Shown: positions 10,722 through 20,017 of the stretch, one piece after another
How the letters are laid out: each line of letters opens with the position of its first letter
Position numbering within the stretch: the stretch's first letter is position 1
The notes under the pieces: model-generated
What the model was told of the DNA's origin: nothing
Database searches by the model: none
What the model saw: the letters and a program-made list of their open reading frames with translations, nothing else
Assembly: GCA_040219575.1 (NCBI GenBank)
Contig: JAVJSD010000028.1
Span: 129,025 to 193,024, forward strand
Source: JAVJSD01 sp040219575
GTDB taxonomy: Bacteria > Planctomycetota > Planctomycetia > Pirellulales > Pirellulaceae
Length of the DNA stretch: 64,000 nt
Direction: 5' to 3'
Made by a program: the position numbers and the translations under genes

Positions 10722-11759
10722 TCAGAAGCGTTCCGCCAGAAACTCTGAAGCCGCGTCCCAGTGTTCGGCGGCGGCGGGGAAGTCGACCTCCATGCGCTTG
10801 AACGGTGTGTCCGGCGCCACGCGCGGTAGCTCCGCGACGTCCTGGTGAAGCGGGAACTGGGCGCTTGGACCCTCGGCCAGGCGACGTTCGATTTGGGCGG
10901 TCACGAGATAGGCGACCAGCTTCTTGGCGGACTCCGGATTCGGTCCGCCTTCGATTGCGCAGACCGTATTGGGAATCAGCAGCGTTCCCATTTCACCTTC
11001 TCCCTGATCGGGAAAGACGATCTCGACGGGCATGCCGCGATCCCGTTCGATGATCGCGTCGTCGGTGTCGGTGACGCCCCAGGCGAGTTTTCCCGAGGCG
11101 ACGTCTTGCGCCACCTGTTTGTTGCCCGAGACGACCTGCGCATTCTGCCGCACCTGCTCGAAAAACTCCTGCGCTGCTTCATCGCCCCAGGCGGCGAACA
11201 GCACGGCCGCGTGCGTGGCGGTGGTGCCGAACAACGGCCGGGCGATGCCGACCTTGCCCTTCCAGCGCGGATCGACCAAATCGTGGATCGACGTGGGCCG
11301 CTCGTCCGGCGGCACGATCGTCGTGTTGACGATCAACACCCGGGCGCGGGCGGCGAAGCCGTACCACGTGCCGCTGGGCGAACGATAGGCGGCGGGAAAC
11401 TTGTCCGCCTCGGGAATCTCGACCGCCGCCAGCATGCCGAGCTTGTCCAGCCGAAGCGTGTGCAGGATTTCGTTGTTCCAGAACACGTCGCCGCGCGGCC
11501 GGTCGCGCTGTTGGATCAGTTCGTTGACGAGTCCCACGGTCTTTGTCGACTCGACGTCGAACTTGGGCAGCACCGTGATGTCGGTCTCGGAAGCGAACTC
11601 GTCGAGAATCGGTTTGGAGAATTCGCGATCGTGGGCCGTGTAGACGACGACTTCGCTGTCCGCCGCCGGCCAACATCCGCCGAACATTGGAAGCGAAAAA
11701 ATGACAAGACACGCCAAGCCCCGCGGACCAACCGACGGGCGCTGACGGCGAGCAAGCAT
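10722..11759 (-). CDS. Iron(III)-type ABC transporter substrate-binding lipoprotein
   Basis: A 345-residue periplasmic-binding protein of the FbpA/FutA-like class (cluster D). The N-terminus has a basic stretch, a hydrophobic core and a lipobox-like LPMFGGC, so a lipid-anchored protein is likely. Family landmarks are VVVYTAHDREFSKPILDEF at the start of the mature protein, GDVFWNNEILHT, the hinge region around TWYGFAARARVLIVNT, and WGVTDTDDAI. Permease and ATPase genes are absent on both sides, so it is either an orphan binding protein or its partners are elsewhere. The start at 11759 is preferred to 11801 for the shape of the signal peptide. Ligand assignment is by resemblance only. Confidence 0.85.
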   Translation of the reverse strand: MLARRQRPSVGPRGLACLVIFSLPMFGGCWPAADSEVVVYTAHDREFSKPILDEFASETDITVLPKFDVESTKTVGLVNELIQQRDRPRGDVFWNNEILHTLRLDKLGMLAAVEIPEADKFPAAYRSPSGTWYGFAARARVLIVNTTIVPPDERPTSIHDLVDPRWKGKVGIARPLFGTTATHAAVLFAAWGDEAAQEFFEQVRQNAQVVSGNKQVAQDVASGKLAWGVTDTDDAIIERDRGMPVEIVFPDQGEGEMGTLLIPNTVCAIEGGPNPESAKKLVAYLVTAQIERRLAEGPSAQFPLHQDVAELPRVAPDTPFKRMEVDFPAAAEHWDAASEFLAERF

Positions 11760-11864
11760 GCCCGATCGGCGACACTCGTTATTCGATGCATGCTGATGCA
11801 TTGGTACAACAACCGTAAAAAACGAGCGCCAACGGCGTCCAAGAACCGAAAACAGAAAGCCGCT

Positions 11865-11945
11865 GAACCGCTGATGAACGCTGATGAAACGCTAATCAAG
11901 CCGATTCACGTTCGTTCGCGTCCGGTCAGCGTTCATCAGCGGTTC
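11865..11945. repeat. 20-bp perfect inverted repeat, MITE-like
   Basis: Positions 11865-11884 (GAACCGCTGATGAACGCTGA) are the exact reverse complement of 11926-11945, with 41 bases between. The arms contain a shorter internal repetition of GCTGATGAA. It lies in the intergenic space upstream of the substrate-binding protein gene and downstream of the YHYH gene. No coding capacity. It looks like a non-autonomous palindromic element. Confidence 0.75.
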
Positions 11946-12031
11946 GCCTTGTACTTCCTTTGGTTCCGGCCACCGGGTTGAGTTTCTTCAACCGTTCTTC
12001 GAACGATGGAGTTACAACGCCCGGCGACGTG

Positions 12032-13015
12032 TTACTCTTGAAAGGGTGGGCGTCCACCGCGCGGCGGCGGCGGGCGGCGACCGGGCGGGAAGGGCGGAGG
12101 TCCGCCGCGACCGGGCGGGCCGCCGCGTCCACTGGGGCCCGCGCCTTGGCCGGGTCGTCCGCGCCGCTCGAAGCTCGCATCCGGCGTGCCGCGGAACATG
12201 CGGGGAATAAAGGGATAGTCCTCGGTGAGCACGTAGTAGTACGTGCCTTCGGGATATTCCGGCGTCACGCCGTAGCGGCCGTTGCACTCGTCGAGATCGC
12301 CCGCCCCGGCGACGTACTGCCAGTCCTGCACGAACGTGCCATCGTAGCGACCACCGGGTCCGCTCGGCCGCACGCCGTCTTTGAGCCGGTAGCTCGACTG
12401 CATTTGCTTCAGATCGCTGCGCGGGTCGTCGGCGTCGCGGTAGGCCCGGGGAGCGTAGATCGGAAACCCATCGGCCGCGTAACCCAGCAAGACCATGGCG
12501 TTGTCGTTCCCGCCGAGCTTTTCGATCAGGCCCGTGGGAATGCCGTGATAGTGATAGGCGCCGGTCGGCTGCACGTGGGCGTTGTTGCGGTCGAGTCCGA
12601 GATTGATCTTGCCCGAGAGGGCATCGTAATTCCAACCCAGCCGGCGGTCGTTGCGCCAGAATTCAGCGGTGGCGGGATCGAACACGACGCCGTTGAGCGC
12701 GATGCCGAAAGGTTGGTGTTCGTACGGCGTGGCCCGATTCGAAGGCCTGGGATCGGCCGGCATACGATACCGGTACGACTGCGCGCGGATGGCATTGGGG
12801 TTGCCGCGATTGGGAAAACGGCCGGTGGCGTGATCGGGGAGGCCGTTCGACTCGATGATGCGATACCCGTCCTTGACGGTCATTCGCACAAGGCTGTGCG
12901 GCTCGCCGTCGTGACGGTGCCCGCCGTCTTCATCACCGCCGCCAGGGTGGGCCAGCGCCGGCAGTGCAAGCGTCGCCAGCAGCAGTAGGGAAAGTGGACG
13001 CCAGTGCATTTCCAT
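12032..13015 (-). CDS. YHYH domain-containing secreted protein
   Basis: A 327-residue exported protein with a signal peptide (LSLLLLATLALPALA). The YHYH domain includes the naming motif in TGAYHYHGIPTGLIEKLGG, preceded by NGLPDHATGRFPNRGNPN and followed by GYAADGFPIYAPRAYRD and the LDECNGRYGVTPEYPEGTYYYVLT segment. The mature N-terminus is His- and Gly-rich. The last 50 residues are a Gly/Pro/Arg low-complexity tail, likely disordered or wall-associated. Metal binding is suggested by the His clusters but not proven. The start at 13015 has AGAGAG upstream; ATG 13009 is a close alternative. The gene is monocistronic. Confidence 0.88.
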   Translation of the reverse strand: MEMHWRPLSLLLLATLALPALAHPGGGDEDGGHRHDGEPHSLVRMTVKDGYRIIESNGLPDHATGRFPNRGNPNAIRAQSYRYRMPADPRPSNRATPYEHQPFGIALNGVVFDPATAEFWRNDRRLGWNYDALSGKINLGLDRNNAHVQPTGAYHYHGIPTGLIEKLGGNDNAMVLLGYAADGFPIYAPRAYRDADDPRSDLKQMQSSYRLKDGVRPSGPGGRYDGTFVQDWQYVAGAGDLDECNGRYGVTPEYPEGTYYYVLTEDYPFIPRMFRGTPDASFERRGRPGQGAGPSGRGGPPGRGGPPPFPPGRRPPPPRGGRPPFQE

Positions 13016-13244
13016 GGTCGAGCTCTCTTGCTGGGTGTTGGTGAAGCAGGAGTCGACGGCGCAGCCTACCCAGCGCTCGCCCGAATTGGATGGTACCGCC
13101 CAGCGAAAGATGCGTCAACGAATGCGGCGCGGCCAACCCAGTTGCACGTCGCGGCCGACGACAGGTTTGCAGCGTCTGGGCCGCTAGATGGCAAGCGGCT
13201 CATCGATTTCACCGATGCCGGCGGCATCAGGCGTGTGGGACGGC

Positions 13245-14378
13245 TCAGGCGTGCGAGGCGTCTTTCCAGGAGATGTCGATCGTGTCGGCCTTGGGCATGA
13301 CGTTGGCGTTCGCGGCGAGAAACGACAGCCATTGACGGAGCCGTTCGATCGGCAGCAGACCCACCAGTCGCCCGGCGGCGAAGACGGGGAGTCCTGTCAG
13401 GCCGGCCGTCTGCATCCGCTGGTAGGTTTGATCGAGTTGATCCTGTTCGTCGACCATCGGAAAGTCGCGGCGCATCAAGTTGGCGACCGTCCAGTCGCCG
13501 TGACCGGCGGAAAGCGCGGCCAACAACCGTTGCTGATCGAGCATGCCGACCAGCCGGTTTCCCTCCACGACGGGAAAGCTTTTCTGGCCGGTGAACAGCG
13601 CCGTTTGGGCGACGCTTTCCAGCGACGACAGCGCGTCGACCGTGTGGAACTGCCGGACCATGACGTCGCGGACCGACCAACCGTGGAACCGCGCGGCTTG
13701 CCGCACGGCCAGCAACTCGGCTCGGGCGGCGAAAAACACCACCATCGCCACAGCCACCAGCATCCAGTTGCTGAACAGCCCCAGGATGGCGAGTACGACG
13801 GCCAGGCCCTGACCGACATACGAGGCGGTCGCCGTCGCCCTCTCATACGAGACGAACATCGACATCAACGCCCGCAATACGCGTCCGCCGTCCATGGGGA
13901 AGGCGGGAATCATGTTGAATACGACCAGGCCCACGTTGGCCCACATCAGCGATTCGAACATCGAACCCTGAAACGGGTTGAGACCCTGTTGGGGCAAGGC
14001 GAACGACCATCCCAGCAGCGACATGCCGGCGAACAGCAACCCCGCAATGACGACGTTCACGGCGGGACCGGCCAGCGCGACCGCCAATTCCTGCGACGAT
14101 TTTCGCGGCATCCGCTCGAGCCGCGCCACGCCGCCGATGGCGAGCAGGGTGATGTCGCGGGTGGGAATGCCGAATCGCCGAGCCATCAACGCGTGGCCGA
14201 GTTCGTGCAGCAGCACGCAGCCGAAGATGAGCAGGATGAACGTCACGGCGGCGGCCGCGGCCGCCGGGCCGCCGTCAACGAACGCCGAATATCCGATCAG
14301 CGCGGGGAGGATCAAAAACGACCAGTTGACGAAGATTCCAATCCCGGCGATGTCCCCGAGTTTCCATGACCATTTCAT
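13245..14378 (-). CDS. Site-2 protease (M50) family membrane metalloprotease with two CBS domains
   Basis: A 377-residue integral membrane zinc protease. HELGH at residues 58-62 gives the two zinc His and catalytic Glu, and NMIPAFPMDGGRVLRALM supplies the third ligand Asp in the family's N-x-x-P-x-x-P-x-D-G-G motif. About six membrane segments surround these. The C-terminal 150 residues form a CBS pair (VRDVMVRQFHTVDALSS..., and VANLMRRDFPMVDEQDQLDQ...), which usually binds adenine nucleotides and would tune activity. The start at 14378 has a good ribosome-binding site (AGGAGAG). The substrate is unknown. It is transcribed in the same direction as the polyphosphate block upstream, but a 284-base gap separates them. 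Confidence 0.92.
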   Translation of the reverse strand: MKWSWKLGDIAGIGIFVNWSFLILPALIGYSAFVDGGPAAAAAAVTFILLIFGCVLLHELGHALMARRFGIPTRDITLLAIGGVARLERMPRKSSQELAVALAGPAVNVVIAGLLFAGMSLLGWSFALPQQGLNPFQGSMFESLMWANVGLVVFNMIPAFPMDGGRVLRALMSMFVSYERATATASYVGQGLAVVLAILGLFSNWMLVAVAMVVFFAARAELLAVRQAARFHGWSVRDVMVRQFHTVDALSSLESVAQTALFTGQKSFPVVEGNRLVGMLDQQRLLAALSAGHGDWTVANLMRRDFPMVDEQDQLDQTYQRMQTAGLTGLPVFAAGRLVGLLPIERLRQWLSFLAANANVMPKADTIDISWKDASHA

Positions 14379-14662
14379 CGGTTGCTCTCCTGATGTTCCG
14401 CGCCTCTGTAGTAGTTCGTCGGCTGCGCGGCGATATCGCCTGTTCACAAACTTCGCTGCAGGTGACATGTCGGGCGACGAAATCCGGCGGGAAGTTCGCC
14501 AAATTCCCTACGTACACGTTTCATTCTCTCTACGTTCGATGCAGCGACATGGATCGCGTTACTGAGCCAAATGGCGCCCCACCCAGGAGGGTGGCTTGGC
14601 TGGGTCAAAGAATAGTTCCGGTGGAGAATTCTCGGCAAGAATCCTTTGCGAATTCCATGCCG

Positions 14663-15592
14663 CTACGAAGGTTCCGCGTTGCGAAGCGAGAGCATCTTGT
14701 CGAAGGCGGACTGCAGGGCCTGGGATTGCTCGGGCGTCCACCAGGTGAAGAATTGCTGGCGCAGGGTGTTGAGCTGATCCGCTTCGGCGGCCGCCAGATC
14801 CTTGAGAAGTTGGGCGTTTGCGGCGTCGCTGCATTGCTCGGCCCATGCCAGGAACCGGGCGCCAGCCACGCGGCGATCGTTGATCGAGCCCAGCTTTTCC
14901 TGGAGATTAGAGATGTTGCGGTACAACGACTTTCGAAAGCTACGTGGATAGGCGCCGGCCAGCAATTCCATCGTGTACCGCAGCCGCTTTCCGGCGATTC
15001 GAAATGCGTGCAGTTGCTCCAGGTCGGAAAGATCCGCCGACGCCGCCTGATAGAAAGTCTCCAGCACCATCCGCAGTTGTTCATCGGCCCAGGGGCCGAA
15101 GCGGGTGACTTCGCCGGCCTCCTCTCCGCCCGTTCTGACGCGGGCGACAAGTTCACGGCAGCGATGCTTGAGAAGGTCGTCCTGCCGCATCTGATCGTAG
15201 ACCTCAACCACGGCGGGCTGAGCCGCGGAGCGGCGCTGCTGGACCTCGTAAATGAGCGGCGCGAGATCGCCGGGGGGATCGGACCACTGCTCAAGTCGCT
15301 GCAGCAATACGTCGAGGTCTCGGGCGTCGCCGGCGGCGCGGCGGATCGACTTCAATTGCGATCGCATCCACTTGGCGCGGCGCTTCGGCAGCAGCGGTTT
15401 GAACAGGCGCAAAGCGGCGGCGGCGCGGCGGGTCCAGACGCGCAGCTGATGAATGTGCTCGATATCCCGATCGGCCTGCGAGGCGGCCTTGGGCAGGTGT
15501 TTTCGGACGCGTTTCAACCGCGTCTTGACGCAGGCGGCGGCGACCCGGCCGACGGGGGCGTTCGGCTTGGCGTTGGTCATCCACTTGGGCAT
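14663..15592 (-). CDS. CHAD domain protein (polyphosphate-binding family)
   Basis: A 309-residue, strongly basic helical protein that is essentially one CHAD domain. The conserved basic patches are visible: DIEHIHQLRVWTRRAAAALR with the signature His and Arg residues, MRSQLKSIRRAAGDARDLDV, and later FRIAGKRLRYTMELLAG and LQEKLGSINDRRVAG. CHAD proteins bind inorganic polyphosphate through these residues and commonly localise to polyphosphate granules. That fits its place downstream of ppx, ppk1 and the sixA-like gene, 47 bases after the last of these. Confidence in the family is high; granule localisation is inference. Confidence 0.92.
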   Translation of the reverse strand: MPKWMTNAKPNAPVGRVAAACVKTRLKRVRKHLPKAASQADRDIEHIHQLRVWTRRAAAALRLFKPLLPKRRAKWMRSQLKSIRRAAGDARDLDVLLQRLEQWSDPPGDLAPLIYEVQQRRSAAQPAVVEVYDQMRQDDLLKHRCRELVARVRTGGEEAGEVTRFGPWADEQLRMVLETFYQAASADLSDLEQLHAFRIAGKRLRYTMELLAGAYPRSFRKSLYRNISNLQEKLGSINDRRVAGARFLAWAEQCSDAANAQLLKDLAAAEADQLNTLRQQFFTWWTPEQSQALQSAFDKMLSLRNAEPS

Positions 15593-15639
15593 CGTTGCAT
15601 TCGATCGCGTTGAGCGGCCGCCTCACCGACATGGGTTCG

Positions 15640-16131
15640 TCACAGGTCTTCACGAGGGCGCCACACGCCAACCAGTTCTCCGCCGCCGTCGAGTCCAACC
15701 TCCCGCCACGACGCGACGTCGAATCGGATTTGCGCCAGCGCCGCCGTCGGCAGCGTTTCGCCCCGCTGCGTCAACAGCTCGAGCAGATGCTCGAGTCCCG
15801 GATTGTGGCCCACCACCATCACACGCTCGGCAGTGGACGCCATCCCCTGTACGACTTCGAGATAGGTCGCCGCCGGCGCCAGATACAACTCGTCGATCAA
15901 TTGAATCTCGCCGTCGAATTGGCAGGCGGCGGCGACCTTCTTGGCGGTCTTGCGGGCCCGTTTGGCGGTCGAGCAGAGGATCGCATCCGGCACGAGGTCG
16001 AGCGACTTCAACAACTCACCGACGCGCGGCGCATCCTGCTTGCCGCGATCGTTGAGCGGGCGATCGTGATCCGACAGCGACGAGTCATTCCAACTCGACT
16101 TGGCGTGGCGCAGGATGAGCAAGGTCTTCAT
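15640..16131 (-). CDS. sixA: SixA-type histidine phosphatase
   Basis: A 163-residue member of the branch-2-like histidine phosphatase superfamily closest to SixA. LLILRHAKSSW holds the catalytic RH pair (Arg8-His9), followed by the conserved DHDRPLNDRGKQDAPRVG, LCSTAKRARKTAKKV and the second His in VMVVGHNPGLEHLLELL. In E. coli SixA removes phosphate from histidine-containing phosphotransfer proteins; here its setting between ppk1 and the CHAD gene suggests work on phospho-protein or polyphosphate intermediates, which is inference. The ATG at 16131 is the natural N-terminus, since the first strand starts at MKTLLILRH. Confidence 0.88.
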   Translation of the reverse strand: MKTLLILRHAKSSWNDSSLSDHDRPLNDRGKQDAPRVGELLKSLDLVPDAILCSTAKRARKTAKKVAAACQFDGEIQLIDELYLAPAATYLEVVQGMASTAERVMVVGHNPGLEHLLELLTQRGETLPTAALAQIRFDVASWREVGLDGGGELVGVWRPREDL

Positions 16132-16190
16132 GGAACTGGTCGGGGCGGTTCGGCGCTGGCTACGAGGCCCTTCGGCGTCGATCGAACGGG

Positions 16191-18308
16191 TCAGCCGTTC
16201 TGCCGCGGACTGCGATGGGGCTCCAGGACCGTGCGACGCTGTTGCTTGGCGCCGCGGACGGCGTCGACGGTTTCCTGATAGAGCGCCTGCTGGCTGCGGA
16301 CGGCTCGCTTTCGGGACTTGGGCTTCACATTGACATAGCTGCCGTCGGAACGCAACTCTCGAGCCTTGACGGTGTCCGAGAAGTGCGTCTCGAGGATCGC
16401 CTTCAGCCGGTCGCGGGCGGCCGTGCTTTCGATCGGCACCAGCAACTCCACCCGACGGTCGAGGTTGCGCGGCATCCAGTCGGCGCTGGAGATGAACACC
16501 CGCTCGTCGCCGCCGTGAAGAAAACAGAAGATCCGGGCGTGCTCCAGAAAGCGGTCGACGATGCTGGTCACGCGGATGTTCTCGCTCATTCCCTTGACGC
16601 CGGGACGCAGGCAGCAAATGCCGCGTACGTTGAGTTGAATCTTGACGCCCGCCTGCGAGGCTTCATACAGGGCGTCGATGATCTTGGCGTCCACCAGCGA
16701 ATTCATCTTGGCGGTGATGGCGGCCCGCTGTCCTTGCTTTCGCCATTGCGTTTCCGCCTGAATCATTTCCAGCAGTCGGTCGCGCAGTCCGGTCGGCGCC
16801 GCCTCGATCTTGCGAAACTGCTGCGGTTGCGAGTAGCCGGTTACCGCGTTGAAAAAGTTCGTGGCGTCGGCGCCCAACTCCTCGTCGCAGGTCATGAAGC
16901 TGACGTCGCTGTAGAGCCGCGCCGTGCGTTCGTTGTAGTTGCCCGTGCCGAAGTGCAGATAGCGGACAATGCCGTGCGGTTCGCGGCGCACGACGATGCA
17001 GATCTTGGCGTGCGTCTTGAGCCCCTTCACACCGTAGATGACCTGCGCTCCGGCGTGCTCCAACTGGCGGGCGCCTTCGATGTTGCGGGCCTCGTCGAAT
17101 CGGGCTTTGAGTTCGACGATGGCCGTCACATACTTGCCGTTCTCCGCGGCCCGCATCAGGGCCGCCACCACCGGGCTGTTGCGGCTGGTGCGGTAGAGCA
17201 CCTGTTTGACGGCCAGCACGTCGGGGTCGTCGGCGGCCTCGTTGATCAGCTTCAGCACCGGCTCGAAGCTCTCGTAGGGATGGTACAGCAGCACGTCGCC
17301 GTCGGCGATGACATCGAAAATGCTGGCGCTGAGGTCGACCGCCGGAGACGGTTGCGGCGGCCAGTCTTCGTATTGCAGGTTGTCGAATCCGGGGAGACCG
17401 GCGACTTGCATGAACGACGACAGGTCGAGCGGACCCGGGGCGGCGAAAACGTTGTCGCGCACCACTTCCAACCGGCCGCACAGAAACGAGAGGAGTTCCT
17501 CGCCGGCGTCGGCCGCGACCTCCAGCCGCACGCAGGCGCTTTGACGGCGAGCGTCGAGCACTTCCTCCATTCCCACCAGCAGATCGCCCGCCAGATCCTC
17601 GCGAACGCTCATGTCGGCGTTGCGTGTAATGCGAAACGGGACGCATTCCCGCACGTCTTCGCCCGGGAAGAACAGGTCGGCGAACAGGGCGACGACGTCT
17701 TCGATCAGCATGTACGAATAGCCGCCGTCGGAGGGAAGCGTCTGGAATCGCGACAGCGCCGGACCAATGGGAATGATGGCGTAACGCGGCAGTTCGGGAT
17801 CCTGCGGCGCCGGCGCCAGTCGCACGGCGACGTTCAGGGATTGATTGGCCAACAGCGGAAACTCGTCTTCGACGGAGACCGCCATGGGAGTCAACACGGC
17901 CTGCAACTCATTGGTGAACAGCTGCTCCAGCGCCGACCGCTGCCGATCCGTCAAATCTTCGGCCGCGACACGGCGGATGCCCGCCGTTGCCAGTTTCGGT
18001 TCGAGTTCCTCTCCCAGGCAGGCGTACTGATCGGCGTTCATCTGCCGCGTCCGCGCGCTGATCGCCGCGAGCTGCTTCTTGGGCGTCATCCCCGAGGGGT
18101 CGGGCCTCGTTCGGCGTCGCTGGGACAGCATCTGCAATCCGCCCACGCGGACCATAAAGAACTCGTCCAGGTTCGAGGCCGTAATCGCCAGAAACTTCAG
18201 CCGCTCCAGGACGGGCACGCTGTCGTCGCGCGCCTCGTCGAGCACGCGCTGATTGAATTCGAGCCAACTCAGTTCGCGGTTGAAATAACGGGCCGGGGAA
18301 GGAGGCAT
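16191..18308 (-). CDS. ppk1: Polyphosphate kinase 1
   Basis: A 705-residue PPK1, the usual length, which makes polyphosphate reversibly from ATP. The N-domain begins with RYFNRELSWLEFNQRVLDEA, and SNLDEFFMVRVGGL follows. In the catalytic C1/C2 region the autophosphorylated His is His433 in GLKTHAKICIVV, with His452 in YLHFGTGNYNERTARLYSDV, the same 19-residue spacing as His435/His454 of the E. coli enzyme. A third conserved His lies in FCFLHGGDERVFISSADWM. It is the second gene of a leftward block (ppx, ppk1, sixA-like, CHAD), 119 bases after ppx. Assignment is firm. Confidence 0.97.
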   Translation of the reverse strand: MPPSPARYFNRELSWLEFNQRVLDEARDDSVPVLERLKFLAITASNLDEFFMVRVGGLQMLSQRRRTRPDPSGMTPKKQLAAISARTRQMNADQYACLGEELEPKLATAGIRRVAAEDLTDRQRSALEQLFTNELQAVLTPMAVSVEDEFPLLANQSLNVAVRLAPAPQDPELPRYAIIPIGPALSRFQTLPSDGGYSYMLIEDVVALFADLFFPGEDVRECVPFRITRNADMSVREDLAGDLLVGMEEVLDARRQSACVRLEVAADAGEELLSFLCGRLEVVRDNVFAAPGPLDLSSFMQVAGLPGFDNLQYEDWPPQPSPAVDLSASIFDVIADGDVLLYHPYESFEPVLKLINEAADDPDVLAVKQVLYRTSRNSPVVAALMRAAENGKYVTAIVELKARFDEARNIEGARQLEHAGAQVIYGVKGLKTHAKICIVVRREPHGIVRYLHFGTGNYNERTARLYSDVSFMTCDEELGADATNFFNAVTGYSQPQQFRKIEAAPTGLRDRLLEMIQAETQWRKQGQRAAITAKMNSLVDAKIIDALYEASQAGVKIQLNVRGICCLRPGVKGMSENIRVTSIVDRFLEHARIFCFLHGGDERVFISSADWMPRNLDRRVELLVPIESTAARDRLKAILETHFSDTVKARELRSDGSYVNVKPKSRKRAVRSQQALYQETVDAVRGAKQQRRTVLEPHRSPRQNG

Positions 18309-18427
18309 GGGCGGTGACTACAGTATTGGAAGACGACTAGAAAGGCGGGTGTTTCGCGTGGGAGGCGCCAGTACGCAGTGAAGCCGGCATCGCGTGGTTT
18401 CCAGTTCGTCGCGTGACGCCGCCGCCC

Positions 18428-20017
18428 TTAGCGACGGCCGCGACGCAGCAGGACGGGAAGTCCGAAAATCTCCTCGAAGAGGGACGCGTTCTGATTGAGG
18501 GCGAGTTGTTCGAGCGACAGATCCTCGACGCCGGGCGCCTGGATCACGATCCGATCCTCATCGACCGTGCACCTCAGCTCGCCGATTCTCTGGCTGCGCG
18601 ATTCGTCGAGCGCCACCGCGACCCGCAGCAGGGCGGCCAGTTTGGCGACGGCCACGCGTTCGTCGCGTTCGAGCGTGGCGTATCCCTCGTGATTGGGAAG
18701 GGGCGAGGCGCGGCGATGATAGCGCGCCACCAGCGAGACCAGCAGCAGGTCGGTCTTCGACAGTCCGAACAATTCGCTGTTGCGAATCAGGTACATCGAG
18801 TGCTTGTGGTAGCTGCGATTGCTGACGAACAGGCCGATCTCATGCAGCAGGGCCGCCACGTACAGAACAATCTCGTAGCGGCCGCGCAGCTGGTGTTCGT
18901 CGGCCAGCGCGTGAAACAGCTTGCGGCTGAGTTCGGCGACCTGCATGGCGTGCGGCTCGTCGAATTCGAACTTGCGGCCCAGGGCCACGGCCGAACGTAT
19001 GATCTGCTGGCTGAACTCGTTGGTCCAGGCGTGTTTGGTGGCGATCTCCTCCAGCAAGCCATCGCGGAGGTTGGCGTTGGTCACGCGGACATGCTCCAGA
19101 CCGAACGCCTTGGCGAGTTGGACGTAGGTCAGCAGCGCGGGTCCGATCGTCTCCGCGTCGGGAAAGTTGAGGTGGTACTTTTGCACCAGTTCGTCTTCCG
19201 ATTGGCGCAGCACGCGCTCGGTGAACTTCGCCAGATCGTCGAGCGGGATGCGCGCCAGGCCGTCCGGCTGCCAGTCCTTGAGGAGTTGCGAGGCGGCGAA
19301 ACGGACGTCGCCGCCCATGGCCACCATCTCGACCTGATCCTGCTTGGGAACGTGCTGGCGGATTTCCTCAATCGTGCGCGCGACGTGCTTCTCCATGATC
19401 TCGCGGAGCTTGACCGTCGGAGCGCGGTAGGTCTCCAGGGTCTTCCGCAACCGTAGCGAACCCAAGCGGAACGTGTGGGCGTAAAGCACGTCGCCTTCGC
19501 GAATGAGCAGCAATTCGGTGCTGCCGCCGCCGACTTCGATGACCAGCGTCGCCGCCGAGGCGACCGTGTCTTCCGCCCGCAATTGCGGCTGCACGCTGAG
19601 ATACGTGACGCGGTTGACCTCCGCCTCGTCGATCGCCTCCACCTCCAAACCGGTGGCGATGTAGATGCGGTCCATGAACGCCAACCGATTGCGGGCCTCG
19701 CGCACGGCGCTGGTGGCCACCACGCGGATCTGGGCGGGATCGTTGATCTGGTACTCGCGCAGCTTTCGGCGATAGCTGCGCAACACGCGCACGCAGTCCT
19801 CGACGGTCGTCTTGTCGATGTAGCCCAGGGTGAAGGTATCGCGCCCCAGGCTGACCGCTTGCGACAGCGTCTCCAGTTTGCGGATGCCGCCCGACGGATC
19901 GATCTCGGCGATGGCCATGCGAATCGACGACGTCCCCACGTCGATCACGGCGACAGGCTTCGCGCTGCGATCGGTCTCGCCGCCGGCCGCGGCTTCGGGT
20001 TGTGCGTCGTTACCCAT
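18428..20017 (-). CDS. ppx: Exopolyphosphatase / guanosine pentaphosphate phosphatase family (Ppx/GppA)
   Basis: A 529-residue member of the Ppx/GppA branch of the sugar kinase/HSP70/actin fold. The phosphate-1 motif is VAVIDVGTSSIRMAIAEI, the phosphate-2 motif LVIEVGGGSTELLLI, and the family R-x-x-A-T-S-A-V-R-E-A-x-N motif is present as VVATSAVREARNRLAFMDRI. The C-terminal 200 residues carry an HD-like helical domain (VLYVAALLHEIGLFVSNRSYHKHS) found in long Ppx proteins. It degrades polyphosphate from the end and/or converts pppGpp to ppGpp; which one is not decidable here. ATG at 20017 is used; a TTG lies directly in front. It heads the polyphosphate block. Confidence 0.93.
   Translation of the reverse strand: MGNDAQPEAAAGGETDRSAKPVAVIDVGTSSIRMAIAEIDPSGGIRKLETLSQAVSLGRDTFTLGYIDKTTVEDCVRVLRSYRRKLREYQINDPAQIRVVATSAVREARNRLAFMDRIYIATGLEVEAIDEAEVNRVTYLSVQPQLRAEDTVASAATLVIEVGGGSTELLLIREGDVLYAHTFRLGSLRLRKTLETYRAPTVKLREIMEKHVARTIEEIRQHVPKQDQVEMVAMGGDVRFAASQLLKDWQPDGLARIPLDDLAKFTERVLRQSEDELVQKYHLNFPDAETIGPALLTYVQLAKAFGLEHVRVTNANLRDGLLEEIATKHAWTNEFSQQIIRSAVALGRKFEFDEPHAMQVAELSRKLFHALADEHQLRGRYEIVLYVAALLHEIGLFVSNRSYHKHSMYLIRNSELFGLSKTDLLLVSLVARYHRRASPLPNHEGYATLERDERVAVAKLAALLRVAVALDESRSQRIGELRCTVDEDRIVIQAPGVEDLSLEQLALNQNASLFEEIFGLPVLLRRGRR

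Noticed and set aside
16215..18317. A 700-codon open frame on the plus strand across ppk1
   Set aside because: It is antisense to a complete polyphosphate kinase with all catalytic motifs. Long antisense frames are expected in GC-rich genes with biased third positions, and its translation has no domain.
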